Shown here: piece by piece, positions 11,502 to 12,005 of the stretch
Layout of the letters: each line of letters opens with the position of its first letter
How positions within the stretch are numbered: the stretch's first letter is position 1
Assembly (NCBI GenBank): GCA_040235415.1
Contig: JBECKR010000315.1
Coordinates: 1-12,005 of the forward strand
Direction of reading: 5' to 3'
From: JBECKR01 sp040235415
Lineage (GTDB): Bacteria > Acidobacteriota > Polarisedimenticolia > Polarisedimenticolales > Polarisedimenticolaceae
DNA: 12,005 nucleotides
Translations under genes and position numbers: made by a program
The notes under the pieces: model-generated
What the model saw: the letters and a program-made list of their open reading frames with translations, nothing else
Told to the model about the DNA's origin: nothing
The model's database searches: none

Positions 11502-12005
11502 CGCTCGCGGCGCCTCGGCACGAGCCGCAGCGCCTCCGCGACGCCGTCGAACGTCGCGACGAAGCGGAACGTCAGGCCGTGGCGGAGGTAGTCCGGCAGC
11601 TCCTCGACGTCCCGGCGGTTCTGCTCGGGGAAGATCAGGGTCTTGCGGCCGGCGCGGCGGGCGGCGATGACCTTCTCCTTGACCCCTCCGATCGGCAGCA
11701 CCTGTCCGGTCAGGGTCAGCTCGCCGGTCATCGCGACGCCGCGCGGGATCGCCTTCCCGGTCACCATCGAGATCAGCGCGGTCGCCATCGTGATGCCGGC
11801 CGAGGGGCCGTCCTTGGGGGTGGCTCCGGCGGGGACGTGCAGGTGCACCAGGTGGCTCTCGAAGAACTCGCGGATCTTCTTCTTGCCTTCGAGGCTCGAG
11901 CGGGCGTAGGTGTAGGCGATCTCTGAGGACTCCACCATCACGGCGCCGAGCTGGCCGGTCTGTTTGAAGGCGGGTCCCTTGGCCGGCACGGCGGTGGCCT
12001 CGACG
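11498..12005 (-). CDS. lon: Lon protease, C-terminal proteolytic domain (5' part outside window)
   Basis: The frame is open to the right edge; the window holds the last 168 codons of an ATP-dependent Lon protease, which degrades misfolded and regulatory proteins in the cytosol. The catalytic Ser is in PKDGPSAG (codon 11801-11803) and the catalytic Lys in GGVKEK (codon 11678-11680), 41 residues apart as expected for the Ser-Lys dyad. The TGQLGAVMVES segment and HLHVPAGATPKDGPSAGITMATAL are typical. The ATPase part cannot be seen. The TAG stop shares CTAG (11498-11501) with the stop of the DUF6448 gene, so the two convergent genes overlap by 4 bp with no terminator between them. Confidence 0.96.
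   Translation of the reverse strand, partial: VEATAVPAKGPAFKQTGQLGAVMVESSEIAYTYARSSLEGKKKIREFFESHLVHLHVPAGATPKDGPSAGITMATALISMVTGKAIPRGVAMTGELTLTGQVLPIGGVKEKVIAARRAGRKTLIFPEQNRRDVEELPDYLRHGLTFRFVATFDGVAEALRLVPRRRER

Noticed and set aside
1..12005. tRNA, rRNA, CRISPR array or insertion sequence with transposase
   Set aside because: No cloverleaf, no spaced direct repeats and no transposase-like protein were found on either strand.

Overview
This is a gene-dense, very GC-rich (roughly 70% by eye) bacterial chromosome segment with no plasmid, phage or transposase gene. It carries a housekeeping leucyl-tRNA synthetase and a Lon protease C-terminus alongside small redox, metal-handling and stress families, several of them domains of unknown function. 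The mix of families, GTG starts and REP-like hairpins would fit an uncultured high-GC lineage such as Acidobacteriota, Myxococcota-type or Eisenbacteria-like bacteria. The sequence does not fix the taxon.

Layout, left to right. (1) 1-855, plus strand: the 3' part of a fatty-acid hydroxylase/sterol desaturase family membrane protein. (2) 851-908: a REP-like hairpin that supplies the stop codons of both converging genes. (3) 3171 down to 904, minus strand: a probable four-gene operon of a DUF134 DNA-binding regulator, a NifX/NifB-like small protein with a His-rich tail, a 10-TM ArsP_2-type heavy-metal exporter and an OsmC-family protein. It is driven by a promoter whose -10 overlaps a 14-bp palindrome. 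(4) 3228-3340: a second REP-like inverted pair, so the four-gene operon is bracketed by REP units. (5) 4398 down to 3347, minus: a tight operon of YciI/DGPF, VOC (PhnB-like) and a small zinc ribbon, preceded by a candidate ECF42-type promoter. (6) 6303 down to 4514, minus: a BNR/Asp-box beta-propeller overlapping by 4 bp a MoaD-like ubiquitin-fold protein ending in Gly-Gly, followed by a second YciI/DGPF protein. (7) 9417 down to 6456, minus: leucyl-tRNA synthetase and a coupled DUF2784 membrane protein. (8) 9508-10035, plus: an exported lipocalin-like protein divergent from leuS. (9) 10036-10239: a non-coding gap with an AT-rich dyad, then a promoter with a palindromic operator. (10) 10240-11501, plus: a TetR regulator overlapping by 4 bp an exported DUF6448 protein whose predicted mature N-terminus is His-Cys-Asp. 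(11) 11498-12005, minus: the C-terminal proteolytic domain of Lon, converging on the DUF6448 gene with the two stop codons sharing one CTAG.

The most interesting units are: the DUF6448 protein, whose mature start resembles the nickel hook of Ni-superoxide dismutase; the beta-propeller/MoaD pair; the REP-bracketed metal operon with its self-positioned operator; and the DGPF promoter. Each is a hypothesis from sequence pattern; no database search was possible.
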